64,000 bases of DNA, from assembly GCF_963855985.1 (NCBI RefSeq), contig NC_087109.1:2810001-2874000 (forward strand), in the 5' to 3' direction. This document shows, piece after piece, positions 33,409 through 45,453 of this stretch (within the stretch, counting starts at the first letter, position 1; every line of letters starts with the position of its first letter). Made by a program: the position numbers and the translations under genes. This DNA comes from Ostrinia nubilalis. Its lineage: Eukaryota; Arthropoda; Insecta; Lepidoptera; Crambidae. The notes under the pieces are model-generated. The model did not search any database, was not told the DNA's origin, and was given only the letters and a program-made list of their open reading frames with translations.

Positions 33409-33414
33409 TGAGTT
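33409..33414 (+). promoter_or_regulatory. Possible splice donor just after the C/EBP stop codon
   Basis: CCAGAG is followed by GTGAGT seven bases after the stop. If used, the 3' UTR would be spliced. A TTTTAGCAG acceptor-like site lies about 100 bases downstream. It may simply be unused. Confidence 0.25.
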
Positions 33415-33536
33415 ATGTGTGACATGTTGACGGGAATGTGAAGGAAATGTAAACAAAGTGAATTAGTGCAACAGGGGATAGCATGGACGTTGTACTCGTA
33501 TTTTGTGTGTTTTAGCAGGTAAAATATAGATAGTTC

Positions 33537-33542
33537 AATAAA
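33537..33542 (+). terminator. First candidate polyadenylation signal of C/EBP
   Basis: AATAAA lies 136 bases after the stop codon. The AT-rich sequence downstream has further possible signals, so a longer 3' UTR is possible. Confidence 0.45.
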
Positions 33543-36500
33543 CAATTTGATTTGTGCAGTTAATTGCGAGTTACTTACTTTTTATAAGATATAAAAATGT
33601 ACGAATGTATTGTGTGTGATTTGCGTAAAAACATAAATGTGAAAACTCGAGGAAAAACTAACGTGACGTATTGAATGAATGGTTTTTGTGGAAAGCATGA
33701 AATCGTAGTGTTTTTTATTTCACTGTGAACGCAGTCGTAAATAAAAGTATAGTGAATTTTATGGGGCTTACGAATTGAGTGTGAAGTCACAATTAATAAC
33801 CGACCTATTATGTTAGATGACTCGGTGATACAACAACTCTTTTTGATGTCCCTTAACTTATTAGAAATGTTATTTTTTGAGTATGACGCAATCAAATTTT
33901 ACCCATAATTTGCGTATTTACTTAATTGCGTCAGCAAATTATAGGTTACGATCAGCAATAACGTAATTATTATTAATGATGTAAAATTTTGGAAAGCGCC
34001 ATCAGAAATGACTGTTCCTTTCAATCACGTGCTCGTAGATGTTATTATTTGCATTTTATGTAACATTATTGTTACTATTGTTGTAATTGTGACTCAACAC
34101 ACGTGAACTATTAATAACAATATCACGTGGGAAAAGCTAAGTTCGAACTCCGAGAAAAAGCAAAGCAAAACGCATGTTCAAGAATTTACTATCAATTATG
34201 TGATTGATGTGAAAATGTTTGTTAACTTTCAATGGGTTTGTTGTCAAAAAAGTTTCAAAAAGACAAAAAGCTTTTACTTTTTTTAGTGCAATTAAAAAAT
34301 TTCTCACTGTTGATCTCACGTTGAATTTAGTAGAATTAGCTTTAAAAATTTTGGAAGTGTCGATCAAAACTACATAGATAGATGAGAAAGAAATGCTAAC
34401 ACAAAAGAGACGGCACAATTTAGGCGGTCTTAATGCTATAAAGTGATCTCTTCCAGACAATTAGAAGACAGTTTTTTAGAAAAGACCCTATTTGTTGTTT
34501 CGAGTCGGAAATGTCAGGTTTTTGTTGTAATTTAATCGCATTTTACATCATTTTGTTGCTCAACCATATCATTAGCCAATTGCTATGCTCATAGTAACCC
34601 ATACACACCCATACATGTTTGAAAGCGAGTGTGCGTTTGATCCTAGCCACGTGCTCGAGCTCCCAATTCAAACCTTAGCCCATTGTAATAAGCGTCATGT
34701 TATGACAAATAATCTCCGTGTTGATAGTCACGTTGCCACCAACTTTTTACCCTGTTCATAATTCTTAAGAAAGTTCTTGTGTCCCAAGTGACGGGAACGT
34801 AAAAAAATAATTTTTGCTTATTTTCTCTTGGTGTTTTCAACTCTTAACTTAGGACTTCGCGATTCGAAGACTGTTCAAATTTTTCTAGGACTTCGTAAAT
34901 TTTGTTGCTATGGTCGATTGGATTTTAGTGGTTGTTCTTTTTTATTTTTACAAGCTTTATATTGTTTTAATGTTATTCCCTAAATCTGGTTTTGTTTTAA
35001 GACGTAGAGAGTGAGAGATAGTGACAGTTGTACCCAATAAGACGAATTCAAAGATTAGCTCTAAAAAGCTTTTTGAATCCACTGTTAATGTTTATCAAAT
35101 CTTAATTGTCTTTACAATAATCTTTATCTGTAGTATTAATGGAATAAATAGTAATGGAACTAATGACCACGATTAAATTTTCCTTTACACCCATGACTTT
35201 TTATGTTTCAAATAAAATGAAAATTGTAGTCACTTTGAAGTGGGGAAACAGTAACCATCCGATTAGGTAATAATTTAGTAAACAATAATGTAGGGGCTAT
35301 AATTAGTTTACAAGTACGAGTACAGTAAAATCTTAATTAAAGTGAAGATTGTAACCAAGTTAATATTTTCTGAGCATCTGTCCCCAGGGGTCATTACTAA
35401 GTCTTCCCATAATTCTATCAGCATATTTCACGTTTTTAATTAAGTTTAGCGCCAATGAATGACATTATTTGGTTTATAGGAGTAGCTCAAGCCTTCCCCG
35501 TTTACCAATCACTGACCAACGGATGTCGTATTACTAATTGACATAATTGGACCACGTTATGCACGATGCAGTGAAACATTTATTAATTTCATCATTATTC
35601 ACTTCATTTATTTTTGTCAATCAATTCTCTTTATTGAAATAAGCTATTGCCCATGTGATTTGGTCAATTTTAAGCTCCTATTCAAATTTCACTTTCTTTC
35701 TACAAATTAGATTGATGTTTGAGAAAATATTTAAACAATCAATTATCCTATAGCCCAGATTGATACAAATCATCAATGGTATATCATTCTAAATCAAAAT
35801 TCGAACATCTAGCTTCACATAGTATATTAACATCGCCTACGCAGCCATTTTTATTTATTAACAGTTCTCAAATTTCACTTTTTTGTTTCTCTTTCAATCT
35901 AAATATGCCTACAAGTACCAGGAGAGCATGGGCAGTTAGCAGTCATAACTCTTTTATACCGGATAGAGAATTTGTATTCAAATTCATTTGTGCAAAACGT
36001 AGCCTGCTTGCAACTTTCGTTTTCACCGCATGGCTGCGCATGAGTGTGAACTTTAGCACTGTAGTTTTAGGACACGTTTTTGACTGTTCCTCGTCGAATT
36101 TTCGCCGGTCGTGCCCTACATAAATGCTTCCGTTGGTTTGACTTGGTGATTTTAACAATTTTATGCAGTACATTCATGAAATAATAGGAATTAGTGAGGA
36201 ACATCTGGGTTATGATATTTAATTTTTTGGCTAATTAAGTATTAATTTATGGAAAAGAAAACAAGTTTTTAAAAGTTGTTAAAAAAAAATCACCATGTGA
36301 TGAAATTGTATTCAATCAATGTTGATTAATGAAAGTATTCCTTGAAATAGTCTTATTGATTCATAGTATTGTAGGCAAGTCGCATTTTTTAAAACTATTT
36401 CTGTATAGTTAAAGTCAAAGTAACTTAGTTAACTTATAACTAACTTAATTCAGTAACTTAGGCTCTTTCCATGGTGCTTTTAACGTATGGCGAATTTAGA

Positions 36501-36670
36501 TTCCTATCCTTATTTGCCTATTAATTAATAAACGAAAGTTTTTGAGGATGGATGGATGCTTTTTTCTGTTAACGCAAAAACTACTAACTATAGCATGTAT
36601 TTTGATGACCTTTTACAAAATGTAGCTTATCACAGCTCGCACATTTCGCACAATGTAGCTTTCGGCTCAC
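33543..36670. other. Repeat-poor sequence downstream of C/EBP
   Basis: I recognise none of the SINE, MITE, LINE or Rep families in about 3.1 kb, unlike most of the window. It contains one TTGCGTAA (33621-33628), TGACGCAAT (33884-33892), its reverse complement ATTGCGTCA (33925-33933), and several CACGTG or ACGTG boxes (about 34026-34130 and 34647). This is consistent with 3' UTR plus enhancer sequence, but no transcript unit can be read. Open frames here are short and unconvincing. Confidence 0.45.
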
Positions 36671-36673
36671 TTA

Positions 36674-36787
36674 TGCCCGTTTTCACCATCAATCCCTAAT
36701 GTTTGAGTGACCCCTAAGAAAACAAAATTCCTGTTATATGTGTTACTTAGGAGACACTTAAAAACTCGAGAATGGTAAAAACGGGCA
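36674..36787. mobile_element. Small foldback MITE, PIF/Harbinger-like
   Basis: Ends TGCCCGTTTTCACCAT and its inverted partner (one mismatch), flanked by TTA on both sides (36671-36673 and 36788-36790). Inner stem ATCCCTAATGTTTGAGTG. Confidence 0.85.
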
Positions 36788-37220
36788 TTATGCTTTTACA
36801 TTTGCTTAAACTTTTAACAAAATCTACGGATTAAGTCGCAACAAAAGTGAGTCTCACCATAATTCAACAACATTTACCACCGTCACCGAATCCGTCGTAA
36901 CACCATACTCCCACGAGCCATTCCCAAGAAATTCCTAGCAAAAACTGTCTAAAGAGTCAATATGCCACGGTTTCCCACGAGGCCTAGTTTACTAACTATA
37001 TGAGATAAGATAGTTCAATTACAATATTAAGTTATTAACTGCAAGGACAAGCAGCCTACAGGCTATGAATCAACCTAATATAACTAGCTTTTACTGCAGC
37101 TCTGTCTGCGTGGGAGTTAGCTTTGTCATGCGAAAACTTTGGTATGGAAGCAAGTTATGTCTTCTCAAGTTCTAAGTTGACATGAGCTTGACTGATCTGA
37201 TAACTTATGCCTTTGTTTTT

Positions 37221-37406
37221 TCACCTGTCATCCGCTTCGAACTCCTCCTATGTTCTTCTGATTCATTTCGTTGCGGGTCCAATGACAGTTTGACTTTCCC
37301 CTGGGACAAACTTGACCTTCACTGGTTGAGTTCTTAATGGTGGTCAAGCTGTAGATCCCGGCTTCACTGGATTTGCAGTGGTGGGAACGAGAGGTGGGAA
37401 TAGACC
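37221..37406 (-). repeat. Rep-A interspersed repeat, reverse orientation
   Basis: Begins TCACCTGTCATCCGCTTCGA, then ATTTCGTTGCGGGTCCAATG, and ends GAGAGGTGGGAATAG. Confidence 0.8.
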
Positions 37407-38370
37407 CGTAACATAACTTTAAGCTTAACTGACGTCAGATTTCCTTTATGAGCTTTAGAATCATTATCTTTTGTAAGTTCGAAAAGTTGACTATTATTTT
37501 TTATATTTCTTTTTTAATGTTTTTTTGTAAATAAACTATTATTTACTGACAATATTATTATTGTGTATTAATATTAATTAGTAATTAACACTTACGCGAA
37601 GCTACTTACTACTAGTAGTTAAGCTCTTGAGATTATTTGGAGTGATTTTATCTATTTACCCTGGTTTTGTAACTATTTGACATAAATAAATATTTATCAA
37701 TGACATAACAATTAGTTCATGGTCTAATAAAAACTGTGTTACGTTTAAATTATGCAATATATAGCATGTTATATAAACCCTCTTTATGATGTTGAACTCA
37801 ATGTTTAGTAAAACAAAACATTAGTCTTAGTTACTAAGTAGAATTAACAGCTGGCTTTATTTTTTAATCCTAATAAGCACAAAAAATATCTGCTATATTA
37901 AGTTTAGTTACAAAATGTCAGTAGGCTATTTGACAGATTATAACGAGAACTTTTAGAGCTAATTTAGAGCATTAGCCATGATTTCGTCCATCCAGTAAAA
38001 TATAGTTACACCACACACAAAATTAACTTATTTGTGTAAGCTGTACTGAGTTTATAATTAATGCATAAAATACGGTTAACGAGTTTTAATGTCAAGTCAA
38101 TATTTCGTCAATAAAAAACCAAACATTGTTTTCTTAGCATTTTACCGATAGTTGAACTTTAGTTTTACATTCAAGCCTTTAAAATTAATTCTCGTTAAAG
38201 TCGTCGACAGCAAATCAAAGTGTACATTTTTGTCTCAAAATATATAGTTAATATTACAATCGTAAAATGCTACAGTGATTAGCAAATTTTCTGTCTTTAC
38301 CAACACACCAAGCTAAAATTTAGCTTTAGCTTTAATACTGTGGCATCTTATTTCGATGATCTTCTTTGTT
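37407..38370. other. AT-rich intergenic, nothing recognised
   Basis: No frames, SINEs or MITEs recognised. Confidence 0.35.
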
Positions 38371-38374
38371 ACCA

Positions 38375-39065
38375 CGGAGACGTCCTGTTTTTTGCAGGAT
38401 CCCGTTTAGAAGTTTAGGTATTTCAGTATTAATGTTATTCTGGGTTATAAACAATAATACTGTAAAGTTTCATCAAAATCCGTTCAGTAGTTTTTGCGTG
38501 AAAGAGTAACAAACATCCAAACATCCAGACATCCAAACTTTCGTATTTATTTATAACTAGCGGCCGCCTGCGACTTCGTACGCGTGGATCCCGTTTTACC
38601 CGTTTATAGATTTTTTCATACAAATGTTTTTTCCCGCTAACTCCCGTTCCTTAAAATTTTGAAATATCCTGTTGTAACTAAGCTTTAAGTTTACTAAGGT
38701 ACCTGCATGCCTTTCAAGCGTCTAACTTAAGCGGTTCAGATTTTTCATACAAAAGGATTTTCCCGCTAATTCCCGTTCCCGTGGGAATTTCGGGAATTCC
38801 TTTCTTAGTGCACCTCTACGGTACCTAAGCTACGTCCCTTCCAAATTTCAAGTGCCTACGTTTAGCCGTTTAGGCTGTGCGTTGATATGTCACTAAGTCA
38901 GTCAGTTTCTCCTTTTATATATTTAGAAGATATTAGTAGAAATTAGTAGGATAATTCGAATTTCATACACACATAATATGTTCACACGACAGTCCAGTTC
39001 TGCGGGACCCTGCATTACTGGATCTGGTATAGTCTTACGAACTCTGGTATAGTCTTATGTGCTGT
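38375..39065. repeat. Composite repeat block: Rep-E and Rep-C/D pieces
   Basis: Rep-E pieces (CCTGTTTTTTGCAGGATCCC at 38380, and CCTGCATTACTGGATC near 39010) surround a + strand Rep-D segment (38440-38570, related to 53575 in reverse) and a Rep-C segment (38571-38945). Within the latter, the sequence around TTTTCCCGCTAACTCCCG is tandemly repeated with changes about 130 bases later. Confidence 0.6.
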
Positions 39066-40570
39066 CTGTACCTATAGGCCTACAATATCGACACTACCGC
39101 CACCTACGCCCACAGGCGATGATTCAACCATAGATTATACGCGGCTGCGCGAGCGCTGACTTTCACTTTTTTTCGTTAATATGCCTTTTGTGTTTTTGGA
39201 CAGACTTATGCGGGATGCACGACGATTTTTAATTTTTTCGTGTGATGTAAATTTTTGGGAGAGATTATGCAAAAGTGCTCAGCTTTTTTGGCAAGGCTTT
39301 TGGTTTTAATTCAGTGTTTCTTTCAGAAAAGACTTTCTTCTGTTTTTTTTTAAATTTCATTTTAAATCGTATAAAAATTTTTGTTGATGAAATATTGCGT
39401 AAAAGATGTTACCGTTTGTTTCGTCATTCAACATAATGGTCACGATGCCCAACGCACTGACACGCGACTAGAATCTACCACTAAGCCATACCACCACCAC
39501 ATATTATACAAACATAATTTACTTTTTCTAGCCTGTTATTGATTGGCTTAAATTTAAAAAACTCTGAATTTCCTACACTAACAAGAGGTAGGTATTTATT
39601 TTTTCTATTATCTGTTAGATTTTTAGTAGATTTTATTTTTAATTGTGATCGAGTACTTGTAAACGCATTGCGAAATAGTACGCACAAATAGTGCCTAAGT
39701 ATTTAAAATTCAGTGTCAACGGAAATCGAAAATAAAACAATGACTTAAGTCCTGTACAAATTGCGACTCTTTTTTACTGCATCAAAATAACAAAAATAAA
39801 ACTAAGCCCTCAATAAAATAATTCTTCGTATAATAGTATAGGAAATATCTAAAAACGTCCTTACAGTAAACAAACAAAATCGAAAGGAAATTGACCGCGG
39901 TACCAGACGGCGCGCTCTTGCGCAACCAGCAAGTATGTGTGTCAAACGATCGCCTTTGCAAGAGAATGAGCTAGAAATTGCGTTTGATTTAAAACATTTT
40001 TATTGCTGTTACTTGAAGGTTTTTATTTGTTGAGGCGCTGCTTTCTGATACAGTTCTAATGCTTATTTCATAGAATTTTATTACGTTAAACTAAAACATA
40101 AATAAGTGCTAGATTGTTACAAAAAATAATTCAAACTTGAAATTGTCACTGAAACAAAAAACTTTTTTTTTTAGCATGTCGTTAAGTCTACCATAGTAAC
40201 TTATTTATTAAACTGTGCCACAAAATAACTGAAAAGGAAGAGCGAAGCAGTGAAAGTCTAGAACCTACTCTTTAGGTAAAATTAAAGACGGAAAAACCTG
40301 AAAAAGCAAAAAAAAATATATCTAAGTTCTTTTTAATAATGTTCTTATTTGAATTAACAAACCCACTGAAACCTTTTTATTAAATTAATCACTCGAAAAA
40401 TATTTCGATTTTGGCATCAAAAATGCGTTGACATCTCTCGCATAACCCCATCCACGGATTCAGGATGACAAGTTGGAAAGTGGCCGGGGAAATCAGCCAC
40501 TGATAACAAAGCAGCATTTTCGCTTATAATTGTAAATTTTACTGCATACAAATTAACTAAGTATAGAGAA
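39066..40570. other. Intergenic, nothing recognised
   Basis: AT-rich with a GC-richer patch near 39890-39960. No gene or known repeat recognised. Confidence 0.35.
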
Positions 40571-40575
40571 GTATA

Positions 40576-40838
40576 CAGGGTGTTAGGTAAATGGGTATAT
40601 GAGCCGACACTAGCCCATGTTAACATGGGCATATAAATGGTATAGTGAAGTCAGAAATTTGATATCATCATTTTAATTTTTTTAATTTTCATACAAAATA
40701 ATTTTATAAAATGCGATTTGTATGAATATTAAAATAATTAAAATTAAGATATACATTTTCTGACTTCACCATACCATTTATATGCCCATGTTAACATGGG
40801 CTAGTGTCGGCTCATATACCCATTTACCTAACACCCTG
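40576..40838. mobile_element. Long-arm foldback MITE, 263 bp
   Basis: Arms of about 83 bp are inverted and differ at one position near the inner end (TATAGTGAAG against TATGGTGAAG). Ends are CAGGGTGTTAGGTAAATGGG. Flanking TATA on both sides (40572-40575 and 40839-40842) may be the duplicated target. The AT-rich centre has no coding capacity. Confidence 0.85.
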
Positions 40839-41756
40839 TATAATACGTATTTCGAAATGAAGTTTTCTGTTTGCAAAAGTGAAATTTTACATCAAATCGT
40901 GGCTTGACTTTTACACAATGGGGACCTTTAACTCCTTAGCAAAATGTTGTGTTTTCTCACTTTCTGTGCGTATTTTAATTTCCAATCACTTTTTCTGGCT
41001 TCTTCTACTGAGTAACCAAGTTAGGAGTCAGAGTTCAAATTGCTAAAATTGTCAGATACGCTACGGCTCAATCAGACTGGCTTCACTTTTACTCTAATTT
41101 TTGCACAACTTCAAAAAAGAAGGACGCTCTCAATCGGTTGGTATGTTTTTCAATCAATATCAAGTCCTATTTTATCATTTATTTGTAACAAAACTTAATC
41201 AAGTTATCGACTAAGTATCGATATCATCACCTTAAAGCAAAGAAACAACGAAAAGGTTTTGGTTCTTTAAAGGTCCATCATTTGTAATTTCACTAACTAC
41301 TAACATTCAATATGGAGTAATCGTGTTGTAATTCCGTACAGCGCCATCTATTACCAACATTGCGTAGTTCAAATGGGTTCCTTAATCATCCATAGTTAAA
41401 ACAATGTCATGCATTAATAACGCGTATTTGAAACACATTATGATAATTACTGACAGGAAACACTGATATCAAATGGTCTGATTAAATGGCTACAAAAAAT
41501 TACGAGGGACTTGCCTGGCCTTGTGTACCTTATTATTATATTAGTATTATAGTAGACCTATATTATTATATTTTAAAGTTGTATTTACTATAATTTCACT
41601 TACAAAATTAAAAACGTTGCGGTAGGTTTTGTCAAAAACACAAGGAGATAAGTAGTTTTTCAATAATTAAATGAAAGATAAAACTTTGCCATGAAAAAAT
41701 CTAATACCATCCGGCCATCATTATCTATTTAATGAAATTCCGGAAGGTGGATACTC

Positions 41757-41946
41757 AAGCTAAGCATCCACTTGTCGGTATCGTACGCAACGGACGCATC
41801 GTACGAAACACATCTTATCGGATGTGCGATGCGTACGATGCGGACAGGTGGACGCACTTATATGAGTTTCCATATAAATAATACTACGATCCATTGCGTG
41901 CGATACGTCCGATGCGTACGATACCGACAAGTGGACGCTTAGCTTT
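41757..41946. mobile_element. MITE with terminal inverted repeats of about 50 bp
   Basis: The left end AAGCTAAGCATCCACTTGTC and the right end in inverted form (AAGCTAAGCGTCCACTTGTC) continue with few mismatches for about 50 bp (GGTATCGTACGCA). The centre repeats GCGTACGATGCG-like words, so the arms can also fold internally. No clear target duplication. Confidence 0.75.
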
Positions 41947-41984
41947 AAACATGCATTTTTTTTGGAACTAACCGCTTTTTTTTC

Positions 41985-42287
41985 GTGGCAAGATCACCTG
42001 CTTCAGACCCAGAGGTCCCGGGTTCGATTTCTAGTGAAAACCAAACTGAACAGAAAGGCAGATTTATCTGGTTGATGTTAGGGCTTGGTCTAAGTCCGCC
42101 TGGCTAGCTACCACCATCGTACCTAAGTCGCCATAGCAACATTATTAACAGTATTGGTGTTCTGGCAGTTAGAGATAAAATAGCCAGTTCCTCTGTGGTT
42201 GAGGATTCCGGGTGAAGCTCGCGTCCACCTTTGGCCTGATCATCATTTGCCATCAGGTGAGATGCAGGCCAAGAGCTTCCTCGTTAG
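41985..42287 (+). mobile_element. SINE-2, tRNA-derived, diverged
   Basis: The head keeps the second half of the tRNA-like part (GAGGTCCCGGGTTCGATTTC). The body shows GCCTGGCTAGCTACCACC, GGTTGAGGATTCCGGG and CATCAGGTGAGATGCAGG. The A-box half is degraded. Confidence 0.8.
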
Positions 42288-42800
42288 ATTTTGTTCATTT
42301 TGTTCATGCATACCTTTTCTGAACCGAATCTGTAACCTCTGCCACGTTAGTCCAGTACGCGAACCACCAGGCCAGGTCACCGTCTGTTGTTGTTATACCC
42401 TTTTATTGACATGCATTGGATCAACGCTTGTCGTTCAACTTTTGAAACAATCAAATTATGTAATTGAACTGTTAATAAACGTCAGCAATGATGGCTGGAA
42501 TCAATCATACACAGAAATGATCATTACTGAACTGTTAAGTGAATAATTTAACCTTATAAGCTTGAATTTAAATAAGTTAATGTCAAAAGACGGATGGTTC
42601 AATGAAGAAATCAAGACATTAGGGCTTTAACCACGGAATAAGTAGATACTAGTACTTCGTCTTTAACTCAAATATGTTTGTCCAAGCGATGGATCTAGGG
42701 TTCAGAGAATGTAATTGGTTAATTAATGAGCTAATTTGATCAAACATTTGGTAAACTCTCGGAGAATTTATGAATGAAACCTACAAACAACAATATAACC

Positions 42801-43128
42801 GCCTCTGTGGTCTAGTGGTTAGACCACCTGCTTCAGACGCAGAGGTCCCGGGTTCGATTCCCAGTGGGGGCAGAATTTTCTGTTCGGTTTGGTTGGTGGT
42901 AGGACTTGTTCCAAGTCCGCCTGGCTAGCTACCACCATCTTGCCTAAGTCTGTCGCCATAAAAACAATGTTAACAGCATTGTTGTGTTCCGGCAGTTAGA
43001 GGTAAGATAGCCAGTTCCTCTGTGGTTGAGGATTCCGGGTGAAGCTCGCTTCCACCTTCGGCCTGATCGTCGCTTACCATCAGGTGAGATACAGGCCAAG
43101 AGATTCCTCGTTGGGGATAAAAAAATAA
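42801..43128 (+). mobile_element. SINE-2, tRNA-derived, full length
   Basis: 42801-42872 folds as a tRNA-like cloverleaf: 5' GCCTCTG pairs with 3' TGGGGGC, the A box is TGGTCTAGTGG, the B box is GGTTCGATTCC, and CAG is in the anticodon-loop position. The 255-bp body ends in GGGGATAAAAAAA. It is the best-preserved copy here and defines the family. Because the body is repeated at 15738, 23471, 41985 and 43567, this is a SINE and not a tRNA gene. Confidence 0.9.
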
Positions 43129-43566
43129 ACGCAAGGTTAATGAATTTGAATATTATCAGTAAAGAATTAGGCAGTCAGATTTCGGAACTACAAACCGAAA
43201 TTTAAATCTAGATTCATGAATGACAAGTCAAGGAATAGTTACGATAAAAAACTGTAAAAGTATGAATCTAGATCCGAATTGACAAGATAAAAGGTTATTG
43301 ACTCAAGCTGCTATAAATAGCTTGCTTGAATATATTTAGCTGGATATTTATAGCTCACTTCAAGGTCACAGCGCTTTGCGTAATCTGCCGCAAATACTCG
43401 GTATCTTTGATAATGGTGATAATTTTGTTGTAGTATTTTGAATCTTGAATAGTATTATTTATCATCGAAATGTACAGCATGCTTTTATTGTTGTCATCCT
43501 TGAATTGTTATCTGCGTAATTTGGGGCATAAATTACTATCATTTATTCGTGAATACCTATGATGAA

Positions 43567-43676
43567 TATTTTTTATCTACAACGATGGAGCTCTTGGCCT
43601 GCATCTCACCTGATGAAAATTGACGAAGCCGAAGGTGGAAGTGAGTTTCAAGTGGAATCCTCAACCACAGAAGAAC
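43567..43676 (-). mobile_element. SINE-2 3' fragment, reverse orientation
   Basis: ATCTACAACGATGGAGCTC, ATCTCACCTGATG, GAAGGTGGAAGTGAG and AATCCTCAACCACAG. The + strand frame from 43559 begins in this fragment, so it is not supported as a gene. Confidence 0.75.
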
Positions 43677-44067
43677 TTAACTGCAAGAACACAACAACCG
43701 ATACAATCGAAGCTAAAATTGATCTTAACAACTGGAAAATTGATTTGCATAACAACATTGATCGTAAAGATAATAAGTAAGAAGAATCGGTGAAGAAAGT
43801 TGACCGTACTTTGCGAACCAGACCAGATATTGCTGGAGGCACAAGGTTTGATGATCACGATCATTTAAAATTTACGACTGGCATGTGTGTGATTTATAAT
43901 GTATCTTCTCATCATACAACTATACCCTTATTGTCAAGACATCCACGGCTGTACAAAAGCTTGCCCTGAAGGTTGATGATTGGTCCGCGTAGCAACGCAA
44001 AACTTTTGCAAATACTCAGAACAAATACTTGCCAATAATTCCCAACAAGAGATGGGATAAGTACCAT

Positions 44068-45453
44068 TAGTCCAGTCAATGAATGCTTTAACGACGGTGT
44101 AGAAAGAAATCCCTGGAACACAATTTCTGACCTCGGGACTTTATTTAGACTAGTTAGGAGGTGAACATAGCAAAAGTCCCCGCCCTTAGCCCTTGAGCCG
44201 GCGGGGAGAGGGGGGTTTAAAGGTATCACTTTTCGGTTTTTCGCTTAATCCTCGGTAACTATGCGTCCTAGTGACATGGCTACTATGAACCAAAAAAAGC
44301 TTATTCAATTTGCTACAGGTGAGACAGTCAAGTTTTTCTATATCTTGTATAGTTTTCGCGGCATCTGCTCTAAAAGGTCTGTAATTTTGGAAATTTTAAT
44401 TTTGTCTTACATGTTCCCATTAGGAGAAAATCGAGTAAATCAACATTGAGCAAACATTATAGACATGCGGGAGCATGTTAAGCCTAGTTCCAGGGAGGGG
44501 ACTGCATCGTGCGTATATTAAGACGAACCAATTGGAGCCACTTTTGACTCCTCATCACTCAAAAAGTACTGTGCATTAACACTTCAAATTTGGCTCATGT
44601 GTTGAGACTAGGAAGATAAACATCAGCTTCAAATTTCATAAATATACCTCAAACGGTTATTTAGGTATTGACGTTCAAAAATCGACATTTAGGACACTAA
44701 AATCTGTCTATCACCTGTGAAATGTTAAAATTTACTGGTTTTTTATTTGTTCCTTTGTATTTACACAGCTACCTATCTGGATGCCAAATTTGAACCTTCA
44801 AGGTCATCTGGAAGTGGTTGAATTTGGTCTTATAGGTCAGTCATGTAGATTTTTAGACGTCAATACCTAAAGAACCGTTTGAGGTATATTTATGAAATTT
44901 GAAGCTGATGTTTATCTTCCTAGTCTCAACACATGAGCCAAATTTGAAGTGTTAATGCACAGTACTTTTTGAGTGATGAGGAGTCAAAAGTGGCTCCAAT
45001 TGGTTCGTCTAAATATACGCACGGTGTAGTCCCCTCCCTGGAACTAGGCTTAACATGCTCCCGCATGTCTAGAATATTAGCTCAATGTTGATTTACTCGA
45101 TTTCATCCTGATGGAAACATGTAAGACAAAAATAAAATTTCCAATATTACAGACCTTCTAGAGCAGATGCCGCGAAAACTATACAAGATATAGAAAAACT
45201 TGACTGTCTCACCTGTAGCAAATTGAATAAGCTTTTTTTGGTTCATAGTAGTCATGTCACTAGGACCCATAGTTTCCGAGGATTAAGCGAAAAACCGAAA
45301 AGTGGTAGCTTTAAACCCCCTTCTCCCCGCTGGCTCAAGGGCTAAGGGCGGGGACTTTTACTATGTTCACCTCCTAACTAGTCTAAATAAAGTCCCGAAG
45401 TCAAAAATTGTGTTCCACGGATTTCCATCTATAATGCTTTATTGACTGGACTA
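44068..45453. repeat. Large inverted repeat, about 1.39 kb, arms about 600 bp
   Basis: The left arm (about 44068-44690) and right arm (about 44845-45453) are inverted copies, roughly 95% identical by eye over the inner 500 bases, separated by a spacer of about 155 bp. Landmarks include AGTCCCGAGGTCAGAAATTG-type outer ends, CTCCCCGC stretches and ATGAACCAAAAAAAGC. A frame beginning at 44261 (62 codons) has a counterpart of about 50 codons in the other arm. No terminal target duplication was found. It could be a foldback transposon or a segment duplicated in inverted orientation. Confidence 0.85.

Noticed and set aside
42315..42395. Another tRNA-like or SINE head in reverse orientation
   Set aside because: Words such as GCGAACCACCAGGCCAGG are suggestive, but no B box or repeated body could be confirmed.
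42801..42872. A functional tRNA gene with CAG in the anticodon position
   Set aside because: The tRNA-like fold is continuous with a repeated 255-bp body and an A tail shared by four other loci, so it is the head of a SINE. No tRNA 3' terminator context was seen.
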